64,000 nt of DNA, from NCBI GenBank assembly GCA_018398805.1, contig JAGFBZ010001279.1, positions 1,971,501 to 2,035,500 on the forward strand, read 5' to 3'. A model generated the notes under the pieces. That model made no database searches. It was not told where the DNA came from and saw nothing but the letters and a program-made list of their open reading frames with translations. Below are positions 1 through 11,795 of the stretch, in pieces (within the stretch, counting starts at the first letter, position 1; each line of letters begins with the position of its first letter). Made by a program: the position numbers and the translations under genes. The stretch comes from Hirundichthys speculiger (lineage: Eukaryota > Chordata > Actinopteri > Beloniformes > Exocoetidae).

Positions 1-1020
1 GGGGGGCGGCGTGGGCGGGATTGGGACAGCACACCTGCTGATGACTCAGCAGACTCGGGGATTTGGCCCCTGAGAGCCTGGAACATGCCAGCTGCTGTTA
101 GTGCTGACGCTCGGCTCGCTGGAACAACACCGTGACCCCGACGACACAAAGGGAGCCCAGCCAGCACGTTCTCGCAGCTCAGAGCCTCTTTGTTTACGAC
201 CCGGCGCTCTCGGTGGGCGTGTGGGCGGAGGGAGGCTGTTTCTGAGAGAGCTGCACGCCACATGGCGCCACTGAGCACCCTCTTGTGGTGGAAGCATGGA
301 GCAGCAGCCCCACTGCTGAACGCACAGCTGAAACCTGTGGGAAAGTCCCATATAAATTATACTTCTGGAACACACATAGTTCTATCTCACACAGCAAACG
401 TTAAAATAACATGCATTATAAATTTACTTGCTTCTAGGATGAACGCTGTCCACATGCTTCCATCACTGAGATGAGCTCGCGCTCCTGCAGGCACAGGAAA
501 GACATGCAAACTCCTCACATAACCAGTCCGGTTCTGTACCTGGACTCTCTGAGCAGGATGTGGTTTTGTGCTGTTTTGCATGTGGTGTTAAAGCATGTGT
601 TGCTCTAAAACAGCATTATTACTGCCACCATAGAAGTGTGAATAACCTTCACTGGTTGTAGTCCGTCTTTGATCCAGAGCGCACCTCAACCCTTTCTTCC
701 AAAAAAGGATTTGGAAGAACCACGATGCACGTTCCCAGTGTGACGGTGCAGCGCAGATACCTCTGAGCCCAGACGTCTCTGCTGGCTCTGGTCAAGATGA
801 ACCTCAGGCTTCATTGTTCCTGGCAAATATAATTCTGCCTTGCAGTACTTGACAAACGTTTTCCAAAGTCACCCTTTGTCCATGCGGTTACATCACCTAC
901 AGACCACTGAGGGTTCCAGATCAGTGTAACTTTATGACCATATTTATTAAGAATCATATTTAATTGATTTACAGTTAAACCGGCCAGTGTAGACTTAATG
1001 AGGAGAAAGTCTATATATAT
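1..1020. other. Unique sequence, no gene seen
   Basis: The first 330 bases are GC-rich with several CG dinucleotides; the rest is mixed and AT-richer. The short open frames on both strands overlap each other and show no recognisable domain or codon pattern. I see no repeat family. The GC-rich start could be the edge of a CpG-rich region lying outside the window. Confidence 0.4.
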
Positions 1021-1052
1021 TATGACCCCAATTCCAAAAAAGTTGCATGCAT

Positions 1053-1247
1053 GTCAGGTTAACTGGCGGTTTTAAATTGCCTGTAGGAGTGATTCTAAGT
1101 GTGTGTGTGGTTGTTTGTCTACATGTGACCCTGCGATGGACTGGCGACCTGTCCAGCCTTTAGACCGAAGAGAGCTGGGATAGACTCCAGCAGATCCCTC
1201 TGACCCTGCAGAGGATTAAAAGGGTATAGATAATGGATGGATAGATG
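1053..1247 (+). mobile_element. GATG-tailed short element (Rex3/RTE-tail type)
   Basis: The core reads GATGGACTGGCGACCTGTCC followed by 'gagctgggatagactccagcag' style sequence and a GGATGGATAG tail. The same core recurs at 8.4, 28.37, 30.0 (inverted), 39.06 and 46.68 kb. Tandem GATG tails are described for Rex3 (RTE clade) retrotransposons of fish; whether this is a Rex3 3' end or a SINE using the same tail is not settled here. Confidence 0.65.
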
Positions 1248-1339
1248 TTTTGTTTTTATTCTTATATTTGTTAAGTATTAAGCTGCACTGACACTTTTAA
1301 AGGCAAAGAATCAGGAGTATTTGTGCACATCTGACAAGG

Positions 1340-1990
1340 CTGAAGGTCAAAACTGGATGTTCATGATCTTCACCGTCCGGTCCACTGCATTGAAAACAGA
1401 CATGATTCTCTCCTGGACATCACTGATGGATCAGGAACACTTTCAGAAACCACTGTCAACACAGTTCACCTACAGTTCACGGATGCAAGTTAAAGCTGCA
1501 TCATGCAAACAAGAAGACAAATGTGAACACGATCCATAAAAGGCCGTTGTCTTCTCTGGACCAAAGTTCATCTACAATGATCTGAGGATAAATGGAAAAC
1601 TGTTCTGTGGTCAGATGAACCATGGACACCATGTTCAGCAGACTACAGAGGAGAGGAACCATCCGGCTCGTTATCATCGGACAGTTCAAAGCTGCATCTC
1701 TGATGGTCTGGGGTTGCATTAGTGTCTATGTTGTAGACATCTGGAACATCTGGAAAGGCTCCATCACTGCTAAAGACTACATAAAGGTTTTAGAAAATCT
1801 GCTCCCATCCAGACAACGTCTCTTTAAGGGAGGACCTTCAGTATTTCAGAAAGAGAATGTTAAACCACATACTGCATCCATCACATCATGGCTTCACAGG
1901 AGACGAGTCCAGCTGCTAAACTGACCTGCCTGCAGTCCAGACCTTCCACCAACAGAAAACATCATAAAACAAAAGGTCCTGCATCAGACT
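1340..1990 (+). pseudogene. Tc1/mariner transposase, broken
   Basis: The longest open piece is 1622-1924 (100 codons). It contains LMVWGCIS, the usual motif before the catalytic core, and then FQKENVKPHTASI. That corresponds to the family's FQQDNAKPHTA box, which holds the second Asp of the DDE/D triad; here the Asp is replaced by Glu. Upstream, 1500-1620 can still be aligned by eye to a DNA-binding/linker region but lies in shifted frames. The coding sequence ends soon after 1924 and lacks a clean third catalytic residue. It cannot encode an active enzyme. Confidence 0.75.
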
Positions 1991-2272
1991 AGAGTGGGAC
2001 AACATTCCAACTTTTTTTAGACATATTGCTGCCATCAAAGTCCAAATGAGCTGATATTTTCTATGAAATGTTAAAATGTCTAAGTCTCAACATCTGATAC
2101 GTTCTTAATGATCTGCTGGGGATAAAATACGGGTTTATGAGATCTGGAAATCATTTGCATTCTGTTTTGATTTTATTCAGTGTAACATTTTTTGGATTTA
2201 GGGCCATGACATGACTGTTTTTGGACTCTGGGAGGAAGCCTGAGTCCTCAGAGGAAACCCCTGCAGACATGT

Positions 2273-2305
<33 letters not shown>
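2273..2305 (+). repeat. Poly-G tract, 33 G
   Basis: Thirty-three consecutive G, followed by TATTC. It gives the poly-proline stretch seen if the minus strand is translated, which is an artefact of the homopolymer. Such a tract can fold into G-quadruplexes; exact length may be affected by sequencing or assembly. Confidence 0.9.
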
Positions 2306-2306
<1 letters not shown>

Positions 2307-2615
2307 ATTCTGGCTCCACACAGAAACAGCTCTGTTCAGAGACACTGCTAACCACCACAACGCCATGCTGCCTGAACACATCTAAACCTGCTCAGGGACT
2401 TAGGGGTCGAGGGTGGACGTTCAGAGTAAATGTACCGATCTGACATCTCGAAGCACATGCAAACTTTTCTTTGTGATCTTCATGGACGTGCAGAAGCTTA
2501 TGTCCTGACAGATTCTTTCCAAGCGATGTCTTCTGCCAAACCGCCTGTTTCCTTCAGAGGTTATTTATAACCCGTGCTGCTATAACACGACTTGTCTCAG
2601 CAGCTGGAGGAGGGC

Positions 2616-2640
2616 GGGGGGGGGGGGGGGGGGGGGGGGG
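2616..2640 (+). repeat. Poly-G tract, 25 G
   Basis: Twenty-five consecutive G preceded by GGAGGAGGGC, on the same strand as the 33-G tract 310 bases upstream. Confidence 0.9.
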
Positions 2641-5600
2641 TGTCGGTTTTTAAATCAGGAAAAGAAGACCAGTTTAGGCCGCAAGAGTTACCTTGTAAGG
2701 CAGCAGTGGACTGATGGGAGACGAGGGAGGAGAGCTCCGATCAGACGGGCAGAAACAAAGTCAAATACTTTGAGCGAGGTTTAAAATAGCAACACGTTTC
2801 AGAATCCCTTTTCCAGCACTCACACAGCTCAAGGTGAAACAGAAAAAACAGAGATAGCTTTGGAGTTACAACAGAGTTCAAAGCATCACTGTTAATCGTC
2901 ATGATTTTCCCAGTAAAACTGTCTTTCATCCATGACTTGATTCCTAAAAGACATTTTAAAGGACAACGATGCAGCAAAGTAAAACTGTGCGTCACTGACA
3001 GAGTTTCAGGTGAACCAGACAAGGCCTGAACATTAGCGTGAGTCTTCCCGTCTCTGGATTTTCCTACAAGGCTCCGTGTTTTTGTTGCTTCTCAGAAGAA
3101 AAAGTTCAACAAAACAAAAGAAGTTGACATCAAACTGGTTCAAGGCACAGCTTCATGCCTTCAAAATGAATTTGCTCTCGGTCTATTGTCACCATCCCGC
3201 CACACCGGCGACCCACAGCCGAGAGGTTGTGTCCCTGTGATGTGGCGTCCAGCCGGCATCTTCACAGCCTCCCTCACACACCTGCCACTCACCTCACACA
3301 TGCTCCGGAGTTCACACCTTCCCAGGATGCACCTGGCACTCGTGCACACCCGCTGGGACCTTAATTTGAACCCAAACCATGCAGGAAAGATGAAAGTTCC
3401 CCGTGATATTTGGCATTATTTCTCATTTTTGTTCCAGTTTAATTAATATTAGACACGTTTCACTTCGTTGGTCATGTGTGTTTTGAATCGCATGGGTTGT
3501 GTGTATTTTAGTGCAAAACACAAATGAACTCCTCGACGCTCTGTACCGCAAATAAAATGCACCATTTCTGAATTTTTGTTGATGGGTGTTGATAGTCAGG
3601 GTGCAAGATGTGTCATTGACATTCATTAACAGTTTTTCAAGAAATGAAACATTTTAAAATGAGAGGACAACCGTCAAATGACCGGAGTATCGGAGTATTG
3701 TAGAACATACAAATTAAACCTTGGCTTATTTATTGTTTTACCCAACGACTGAATGAAATCCCATGAGGATGTGTGGGAGGGGCCAGGACAGGTCGTAAAG
3801 CAACTGATGCCGTTGTACGCAAGAAAACCCGGTGTTGCGATATGAGCGCAAGCTCCTCCCGCGCAAGACAGGTGGCAGAAACCAGCAACTCCTCTGTTTC
3901 CATAACAAGGTCCTTCGGTCACTTTTGTACCGGACCCATCTGCTGTTTGATCGTCTAACTCTCATCAACGCCTGTTAAGTTGAACTTTCTCTCAACTTCT
4001 GAAGTGCACAACGCTTTCATCACGACCCTAAACTGTTGCTATTTTTGTTTTTTTAAGTATATTCTTCTATTTTTTAAGTTGATTTTAGATTCGGCCTTCT
4101 GCTTCATTTTATTTTAGAACTGAGGTGCTGCTTCTGGGGGCGGTTGGTGAGAGTTCGTAGTCTGGGTTTGTTGTGGGCCACTGTGGGGGACGTGGCCCCC
4201 TTTTTTAATTTTCTGTTCTCTTTTGGTAGCATCATCGGGGTAATTGTGCATGTGTCTGTGTGTGAGGCGTGTGAACGAGACTGTTTTTGGGGATGCATGT
4301 TGTTTTTTTTGCTTGCATGTTTTTATGCATTTGATTTTTTGGAGTTTATTTTATTCTTGTGCATGCAGTGTCTCGCTCCCCCTACAGGCAGCAACCAAGT
4401 AAACTCCCCCAGACTGACTAATGAGCTGCAGGTGTGCGCTGGTAGGGAAGGAATAAAGGGCCCAGCCACACCCAAGCTTGGGGGTCACCAGAGCCAGAGA
4501 GGGCCGAGGAAGCCAGGTGAGAGCCAGAGCCGGCGGGCTAGCCGGTAAGCTAACCTTACCTCTGATTCATAGAACCTGTGAACCTCGGGAGTCCTGGGTT
4601 CACTCACAGGTGGCGTTGTCGGTTTTAATTTGTTTTATTGGTCATATTTATAGTCATTTTTGGCCTGATTTTAAGTTACTACCGTTTTTACAGTTTTTAG
4701 ACACCAATATACACACAGGATATGACCACAGTCGCACGAGGTGGCGTGTTTTTGCTCTTCATTACAACAGGGCTGTCTTCCTACCAGCAGGCTCGTCATT
4801 TTAAAGATCTTAACATTTTTGTTCTTTTTTACTGAGTACTCGGAGGCGGCACCAGGGTGAGGGTGGTTTTATCTTTATTTAGGGTTCAATCTGAAACAAA
4901 AGAAAAAAAACAACATTTTGCCAGAATAAACATTTGCACCTCTGCTCATACTTGAATGTTTGACTGTTGAACTACCTCAGGTAACATTTGTATGTTTTAT
5001 GCATGCTTTCTTGTGCACAAATGGCCGATGTTGTAGGCAGTCGGGTGAAGGTGGAGCTTCCGTTGGTCGTTGGTGATTCGTGAGCAAACGAAAAAGAACT
5101 GGTCGTAAACGTGTAAGCAGGTGGACGCACAGGTGGACTCCAGGTGGCGCTCTGGCACCTGCCCTTTTACCTTCCAGCCGGACCCTTTCTGTCGAGCCAT
5201 TTAACGCAAATTTCACAATCAAAAGCTGCAGTCTCGTGTTTAAGAAACAAAAGAAATTTAGCCAGAGTCACGATATTTATTTGTGATTAAAGTTCACAAA
5301 CTGTGTAGTTTTAAAAAAGTAGTGAATTTGGGTGAAATTCCTGTTTTGTTTTTACAACAAAAACGAGTGACTGTAACAGTCATAATTCTATTCAAGATAA
5401 AAGTTTTTTTTGGGCAGATTTTACAGTTGCAATGATGCCAAATTCAGCAAAATATTCTTGATTTTTGGAACAGAAAATAACACTTTTTTATACTCTTAAT
5501 TTCACAAGATGAAGTTGTAATTTTATGCCAAAGTTGCAATTTTTGTGGAAGTCAATATTTTGGTACAAAAAGTTCAAATATTACAATTTATCAGAACAAT

Positions 5601-6016
5601 TTGAGAATCTCTGTGGTTGTATGTTTGTGGAATAAATGACCATGAAATAATAATAGTAGTTTAGTTATGTTATAAATGTCATTAAAGTGAAGGTGCCCTT
5701 TTCTCTACTGGCTCCAGCATTTGCTCGTATGAGCTGAGAAAGTCTGGATTCGACAGCTGCATCCAGAAAATTACTGCAAGAAGTAAAAGGAGTTATCGGT
5801 GTGACTGTGGGAAGAGACCGAGGAGCAGCGCTATGGGGGCCATATTTTTGTTTGACAGGAAATTGTCCTTTTATCTTTTAATTTATTATTTACTACATGT
5901 GGTTGAAGTGTTTTGATGGAAAACCTTACTTCGTCCTTAGCTGGCTCTGCTGCGTCCTAATGTAGGTCATCACTCATGTAGCCTCTAATACTTGGCTGGT
6001 ACCCAGGTTTGAGTAT

Positions 6017-6386
6017 TATTACCCTCCGCCAAGGAGGTTATGTTATCTGTCTGTCTGTCTGTGTTCAAGATAACTCAAAAAGTTATGGATGGATTTTGAT
6101 GAAATTTTCAGGAGTTGTCAGAAATGTGAAAAGGAAGAACTGAATTTCATTTTGGGTGTGATCCAGAAGAAATCCTGGATTCTGGATCACTTTCAAATTT
6201 TCGATAACATTGCAGTCAATGGGGGCCGAAAATTTTGTTTCTCAATATCTCCATTAATTGCCCAAAAACAATCATATTTCAAAGGCTGATCCGGATCTGA
6301 TCCAGAACATGGATTTTATCACAATCTGTAAATCACTATATTGGGAAACTGTTGTGCTTGGTCTGTGCTCACTTTTCTAGTTTTTT
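6017..6386 (+). repeat. CCTCCGCCAAGGAGG dispersed repeat, copy A
   Basis: It begins with the self-complementary word CCTCCGCCAAGGAGG, runs through 'aactcaaaaagttatggatgg' style sequence and a region rich in GATCCGGATC-like words, and ends at CTTTTCTAGTTTT. The same repeat occurs at 23.84-24.27 (inverted), 35.25-38.10 (split), 42.30-42.42 (inverted, partial) and 50.09-50.25 kb (inverted, diverged). It is abundant in teleosts as I remember it. I cannot place it in a superfamily; the hairpin at one end is its main structural mark. A 66-codon open frame at 6089-6289 is accidental. Confidence 0.7.
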
Positions 6387-8394
6387 TATGCTATTGCATC
6401 TCATGGGCTGTTGTTCATGTAGCGATGATCACTGTCCTGGTGTTTGATGCATGCGAGAAAGAAGAGGCTGAGCATTTTTTAACTTTCCTTTCATTCCTGC
6501 AAATTGTTCAGATGTCCCTACTCCACCTGTAATAAGGAAAACGCTCTCGTCTGACCGTGAAACCGTGAAAGGATGCCAGGTCAGTCCTGACTCAGGGACC
6601 AACCCACGCCTGCTGGGGCTCGTCTGAATTTTCAAAAGCCAGAGTTACAAAGTGTCGACGGGGTAAATAAGACAATGACAAGCTGATGACAACATGAATC
6701 CTGTTATCAGCGCAAATAAACAAAGGTGGTCGACGGAAATACTCACAGCTGATTTGAAAGAGTTATTTGGACCTGTTCATGTTGGTGTGATCATTCCACC
6801 TGTACACGAGTCACGGGGAACCACAAGATGGCGCAGCTGCACTCAGTCCGCTATAGACTAATGTCTCCTTTACACAACCAAAAAACCTCCTCATGTGCAC
6901 CATCAGAGGAACATCAGTTTAGAAAAAGGTTAAAATCCCCTTTAGTTTGAATGATTTGCTTCGCTGGTGAGTGATAAAGGTGCTGCTTATGAACCGTGCA
7001 GGACACAGAGACGCATGAAAGGCCGATAAACAGATGAGACGGTGGTGGTTTGGCCACGTTCACATATGGATCATGTGGATCTTTGCAGCCTCTGTCCTCC
7101 CTCTTCCTGCCCCCGTGTGCGTGCACACACACACACGCACGCACGCACACACCGTCGTGCTGGAGGTTTACCAGGGAGCCTGGCGTGACGTCAAACTGGG
7201 GCGAAGGAAAAGAAACTGCATTGCCATGGAAACCCAACTCCCTTTGTTTCTCTGTGATCTGGGGGATCTGAGAGCATGAAGCCTGCATTATAGCACAGAC
7301 GTGCACGAACGAGGGGAATCTCTGCAGAGGGGAAGACGGTCCTTTCAAGCGACTCCAGGAGGCAGGGAGGGCGGCGGTGCAGCGAATGTCTCTGGACGGC
7401 AGCTTGGTGTTTATCTTCAGTGACAGACTGCTATATAAATAGCTTTTATGGTCTGTTTAAAGTGGAAGCATGGCTCAGTTCTATTTATAGACTGACAAAC
7501 TTGTGCACGTCACACATCACAAGACTTCTCGAACGCTGGTTGCTGCAGAATCGATCCCTGCTCATTTATGAGATCTACGATAACCACCGACTCTTGTTTT
7601 AAAGGTGCAAGTAACGAAACCTAAAACTGATGTTCTAAAGCAAAATAAGCTTATTCACACTTACAAACACGTCTTCATTTAAGTATAAATTGATTACCTA
7701 ACGAGAAAACCGTTGCTTCAACAGAAATGTGACTCTTTGTCTCGACTAGAAACATGAAATAGATGCAGAAAGAATTTGTCTGGATGTATTTTGCACTAAA
7801 CTCTAAAGTCTGCCAGATTGCTCGACATGTAATCTTCTGATCTTATTTCAAGACACTCAACCTCAAATTCCTTCACTTATTAGGTTACCTGTCAAGGAAA
7901 TTAGATTTCCTGTCAAGTAAATTCCTTTCATGGACTGTTCGAAGTACGTGCATGATTATATCAAACATTTCCTTTAAATCTAACAGGCTATTTGCTGGAA
8001 ACCTGCACACTAATTCAAAAAAAAAAAAAAACCCACATGATCTGTGATCATCCATCAGGACGTTCTGTCAGCAGCCAGCGGGATTTCATGAGAAATAAAC
8101 GTCTTGTGACCTGCTCCGCAGTCGGTGGCCACCGCAGCTGATAGTATTGCCCTTCATGTCGCATAAGAGCAGGGTTTATGTTGGATTCTCCCTCCGCACC
8201 TATCCAGGCTTGGGACCGACATTAAAACCACTGGCTTGTGACCTCTTTACTGGTAATGTAAGCTGTAAGCTGCCCAAGGACACGGCCCAAGGCATGTGAT
8301 GGGACCAGGAACGTTCTGGAAGGAAGTGAACACCAGTGACTTTCCTCCTACGCTACAGCTGCTCCTCGTAATAAATATACATTATATATTTTAT
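6387..8394. other. Unique sequence with a CA/CG microsatellite
   Basis: No coding gene recognised. A purine-pyrimidine (CA/CG) run lies at 7121-7151. The 7431-7490 part holds CTATATAAATAG and CTATTTATAG, which resemble TATA and MEF2-type AT-rich motifs. There is a poly-A run at 8018-8031. The 144-codon frame on the minus strand at 6914-7348 crosses the microsatellite and looks fortuitous. Confidence 0.35.
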
Positions 8395-8538
8395 GTATGT
8401 ACATGTGTCTCTAGGGTTGACTGGCGACCTGTCCAGGGTGTAGCTCTGCCTTTTGCCCAAAGAGAGCTGGAAGAGGCTCCAGCAGATCCCGTGACCCTGC
8501 AGAGGATAAACGGGCATCGATAATGGATGGATGGATGA
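8395..8538 (+). mobile_element. GATG-tailed short element
   Basis: Contains GACTGGCGACCTGTCCAGG, AGAGCTGGAAGAGGCTCCAG, GACCCTGCAGAGGATAAAC and ends in GGATGGATGGATG. It abuts the Tc1-like element that begins at 8544, so the Tc1 element may have inserted at the end of this tail. Confidence 0.75.
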
Positions 8539-8543
8539 ATATA

Positions 8544-9799
8544 CACTGCCTGGCAAAGAAGTCACCACCAAAAAAAGGTAATACACTCTAATATTTCATT
8601 GGACCGCCTTTCGCTTTGATTACGGCACACATTTGCCATGTCATTGTTTCGATAAGCTCCTGCAATGTCACCAGATTTATTTCCATCCAGTGTTGCATTA
8701 ATTTTTTTCCAAGATCTTCATTGATGATGGTGGAGTCTGACCGCTGCTCAAATCCTTCTCCAGCACATCCCAAAGATTCTCAATGGGGTTCAGGTCCGGA
8801 TTCTGTGGTGGTCAATCCATGAGTGAAAATGATGTCTCATGCTCTCTGAACCAGTCTTTCACAATTTGAGCCCGATGAATCCTGGCATTGTCATCTTGGA
8901 ATATGGCCGTGCCATCAGGGAGGAAAACATCCATTGATGGAATAACCTGGTCATTCAGTATATTCAGGTAGTCAGCTGACCTCATTCTTTGAGCTCATAC
9001 TGTTGCTGAACCTGGACCTGACCAACTGCAGCAACCCCAGATCAGAACACTGCCCCCACAGGCTGGTACAGTAATCACTAGGCATGATGGGAGCATCACT
9101 TCATCTGCCTCTCTTCTTACCCTGATGCTCCCATCACTCTGGAACAGGGTCAATCTGGACTCATCAGACCACATGACCTTCTTCCACTGATCCAGAGTCC
9201 AATCTTTATGCTCCCTAGCAAATTGAAGTCCTTTTTTTCCAGTTAGCCTCAGTGATTAGTGGTTTTCTTAAGGCTACACAGCTGTTCAGTCCCAATCCCT
9301 TGAGTTCCCTTAGCATTGTGGGTGTGGAAATGCTCTTACTGTCACTATTAAACAGCCCTGACTTCTACTGTTGTTTTTCTTTGATTTGATCTCACCAAAA
9401 GTTTAAGTGATCGCCGATCACGATCATTGAGAATTAGTTTTCGGCCACATTCCCTCGTTGAAGACGATGGGTCCCCACTATCCCTTCCAGTTTTTAATAA
9501 TGCGTTGGACAGTACTGAACCCAATTTTAGTAGTTTCTGCAATCTCCTTAGATGTTTTCTCTGCTTGATGCCAATGATTTGACCCTTCTCAAACAGACTA
9601 ACATCTTTTCCACGACCACAGGATGTGTCTTTGACGTGGTTGTTTAGGAAATGATAAGCTACTCATTGCACCAGTTGGGGTTAAATAACTTGTTGCCAGC
9701 TGAAAGATACTCGCCCATGCAGTAATTATCCAATAGGAGGCTCAGATCTATTTGCTTAGTTAAATCCAGGTGGTGACTTTTATTTTTGGCCAGGCAGTG
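8544..9799 (-). mobile_element. Tc1-like DNA transposon, full length but inactive
   Basis: The ends match as inverted repeats: CACTGCCTGGC at the left and GCCAGGCAGTG at the right, each flanked by TA (8542-8543 and 9800-9801), the expected Tc1/mariner target duplication. The 1,256-base length is normal for Tc1 elements. The transposase gene lies between on the minus strand. The interior TIR parts still match (AAGTCACCACC and GGTGGTGACTTTT). Confidence 0.9.
8588..9645 (-). pseudogene. Tc1-like transposase (DDE), broken
   Basis: Reading the minus strand from about 9640 downward, the N-terminal helix-turn-helix part includes GRDSGDPSSSTREC and LNDRDRRSLKLLVRSNQRKT (9348-9542), typical of the second DNA-binding helix region. 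The catalytic part keeps [11 protein letters not shown] (second Asp) near 8870-8910 and NPDLNPIENLWD with the third acidic residue near 8770-8810. The expected Trp just before that box is a TGA stop. The C-terminus (LMQHWMEINLVTLQEL, IKAKGGPMKY) is readable at 8588-8690. Several frameshifts also separate the pieces. Once a 340-residue cut-and-paste transposase, it is now dead. Confidence 0.88.
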
Positions 9800-9811
9800 T
9801 ATTATATATGA

Positions 9812-10200
9812 TACAGACCTTAACGCACTCCAAACAAGCCAGAAGAACCCGGTCGCCTTACAGTCACTGAGCGTCATGAACTCCTTCACAGAACAAAGGG
9901 TTCAAGTCTTCTGTAACTGGGACGTATGACGGATCACTGATCCCAAACACAGCAACAAATCTACCACAGAGTGGCTGAAAAAGAAGCCGTTAAAGGTGTT
10001 CCAATGGCCCGGTCCATTCCAGACCCCAACCTGACTAAAACCGCTGTAGTGAGGCCTCAAGAGAGCTGCGCACGAGTGAGCGGACGGAAGCAATGTTTCA
10101 AAGAAGAGTGAGACAAAATCCCTCCACAACGATGACATTATTGCTACTAAGAGTGGTTTGACTTGCTGTTGAACTGTGGGGCTTGCAAGCAATATTTAGA
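9812..10200 (+). pseudogene. Tc1-like transposase, 3' half
   Basis: On the + strand the sequence reads, with frame changes, DPKHTATNLPQ (after the second catalytic Asp), a decayed 'proline-rich DLNP' box around 10015-10040, and the C-terminal end near NPSTTMTLLL at 10130. It belongs to a different Tc1-like family from the element at 8.5-9.8 kb and is in the opposite orientation. Only the 3' half is present and no inverted repeat was found. Confidence 0.6.
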
Positions 10201-11787
10201 GGAAATAATGAAACGGTGTGAATTTGCAACTGGGGTTTGAGTGAACTGATAATAACCAGTAGATGATGCATGCAGCGTCACAACCTGTTCATTCCTCATG
10301 TGCATTGATTGCCTCAATCAAGGGTATTGATTTTCTGTAAATTCGTTCCAGCTGCACCTCTCTGTGGGGTTGAGTCTGATGAAGCTGTGTTCTTTATTTT
10401 TTTTTTTAACAGGCTGTTGAAGCCTCATCTGGCTCGGTCCTCCAGTTTGAACCTCTTGAGACTCCTGCTGTCGTTTCCAGGCTGCCGTGCACATGATGTC
10501 CCCTTCAGGCACGAGGAGTTGTCTGTCTCGTGGACATTTAAGCTCGCTGACAGCATCTGCCTCTAACAAGCCTCCTCTCTGCATTTAGATGCAAGGCTTC
10601 TCACAGTTACGGTTCTTGATGAAACCCCGTGAGACAAAAACCCAGTTATAGATATTACTTTTTCATATCCTTCCTGCTGGTTTGTTTCAAACCAGATTGA
10701 ACGGATGTTTGATCTTATGTTTATGATGGTGCCTAATTAAGTCTGTGATCAGCAGGAAGTGAATCTCACTAAGTGCCCGCAGACTCTGTTTTCCCGCCGT
10801 GTGTAAAGAGTCACGCTGTGCTGGGTAATAACAGACCTTGTGATAAAGGCGACCATCTCCTCAAGCACAGACTCCGTGCTGCTGGCTCTTCTGCTGCAGA
10901 GAATCCATCGGTTTGCAGAAGATATGTAAGCATTGCGTAAGTTAAAACACAGCTCATAGCAGTTAACACTGCAGTGAGAGCTTGAATCCCAGCTGGGTTC
11001 TTTCTGTGTGAGATTTGCTTGGTCTCCCTGTGGGTTTTCTCCACGTGCACAGCTTCTGATTGTTCACAGGTATAAGGGCATCGTTTCTGCATCTCCATAA
11101 GATTATAACACCTCACACTGCATGACTTGCATTAGCTTCATGTTGGGTAGAAGATCAACAAACGGATAGTGCAGACCGTACGATGATGAGCCCTGTTCTG
11201 GCTACGACTGATGCGGAGACGTGAGCGGATAGAGGATTACGTTATCAGTAAACAGAGAACAGGTGTGAAATAGGCTTCGCTGTTGTAGCGTTTACGTGTG
11301 TCAAAATGCTTTAAAAAGGAAGCAGCAAAGGTGAAGAACATGACTATTTAGCCCCTGTCTTGCATCCTGATGTCTTTTTTTTTTTTTTTTTATTGCTACA
11401 TCAGTGGAAGAGCTGAAGCACCACAGGAAGGTGGAGCCAAGCTGAGCCAATCACCTTTGACGGTTCGGTACGGGGATTGGCTTCAGTTGGCAGCATCCAT
11501 CCATGTCCCATGGAGCATCGTCTAGCTGTCCTGGTCTTCTGTCGCCCCCTTTCGGCAAAAAAACCAGCCAAAGTATCTTTGTGCATCTCTTATGGCACCA
11601 CGTCCCTCTTGAACGATGATGAATTTAACTCACCAGGCTACAGTGGACACCGTAGCAAAGAGACTTAAGAAAATAATGATGGAAGAGAAAATGAACAGCC
11701 TATGTTACTTTCTAATAATGCAAATATAAAACAATAATTTAGCACATTGGCTATTGATCAGCTGTACCTCAAAGGCAGAGTGACTGT
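10201..11787. other. Unique sequence, no gene seen
   Basis: A T-run lies at 11377-11390. Open frames of 60-101 codons occur on both strands (for example 10811-11116 minus) without recognisable domains. No repeat family recognised. Confidence 0.35.
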
Positions 11788-11795
11788 CTCTCAAC

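Larger units (their letters stand above)
1021..2205 (+). mobile_element. Tc1/mariner (IS630-type) transposon remnant
   Basis: The left end carries CCCCAATTCCAAAAAAGTTG (1026-1045). The right end (about 2010-2200) has the companion teleost sequence with an ACTTTTTTTAGAC word, 'tgctgccatcaaa' and a closing AT-rich end. Between them lies a broken transposase gene on the + strand. A GATG-tailed short element sits between the left end and the gene. The TIRs are decayed and no clean TA duplication can be read, so the copy is old. I recognise the family by pattern from teleost genomes; the exact family name is not assigned. Confidence 0.75.
2206..6016. other. Mostly unique sequence with two poly-G tracts
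   Basis: No gene recognised. The two G homopolymers are listed separately. The part from about 4380 to 4960 looks composite: a GC-rich block with an AATAAAG word near 4453, then a block with AGAATAAAC near 4924, as in a retroelement LTR or 3' end. I could not find matching ends or a second copy. Open frames at 4144-4548 and 4478-4804 overlap in different frames and show no domain. Confidence 0.35.

Noticed and set aside
2151..2381. Poly-proline protein on the minus strand
   Set aside because: It is only the translation of a poly-G tract.
4144..4548. 134-codon ORF with hydrophobic start
   Set aside because: Low-complexity T-rich DNA gives the hydrophobic run; no homologue recognised and a second overlapping frame is equally open.
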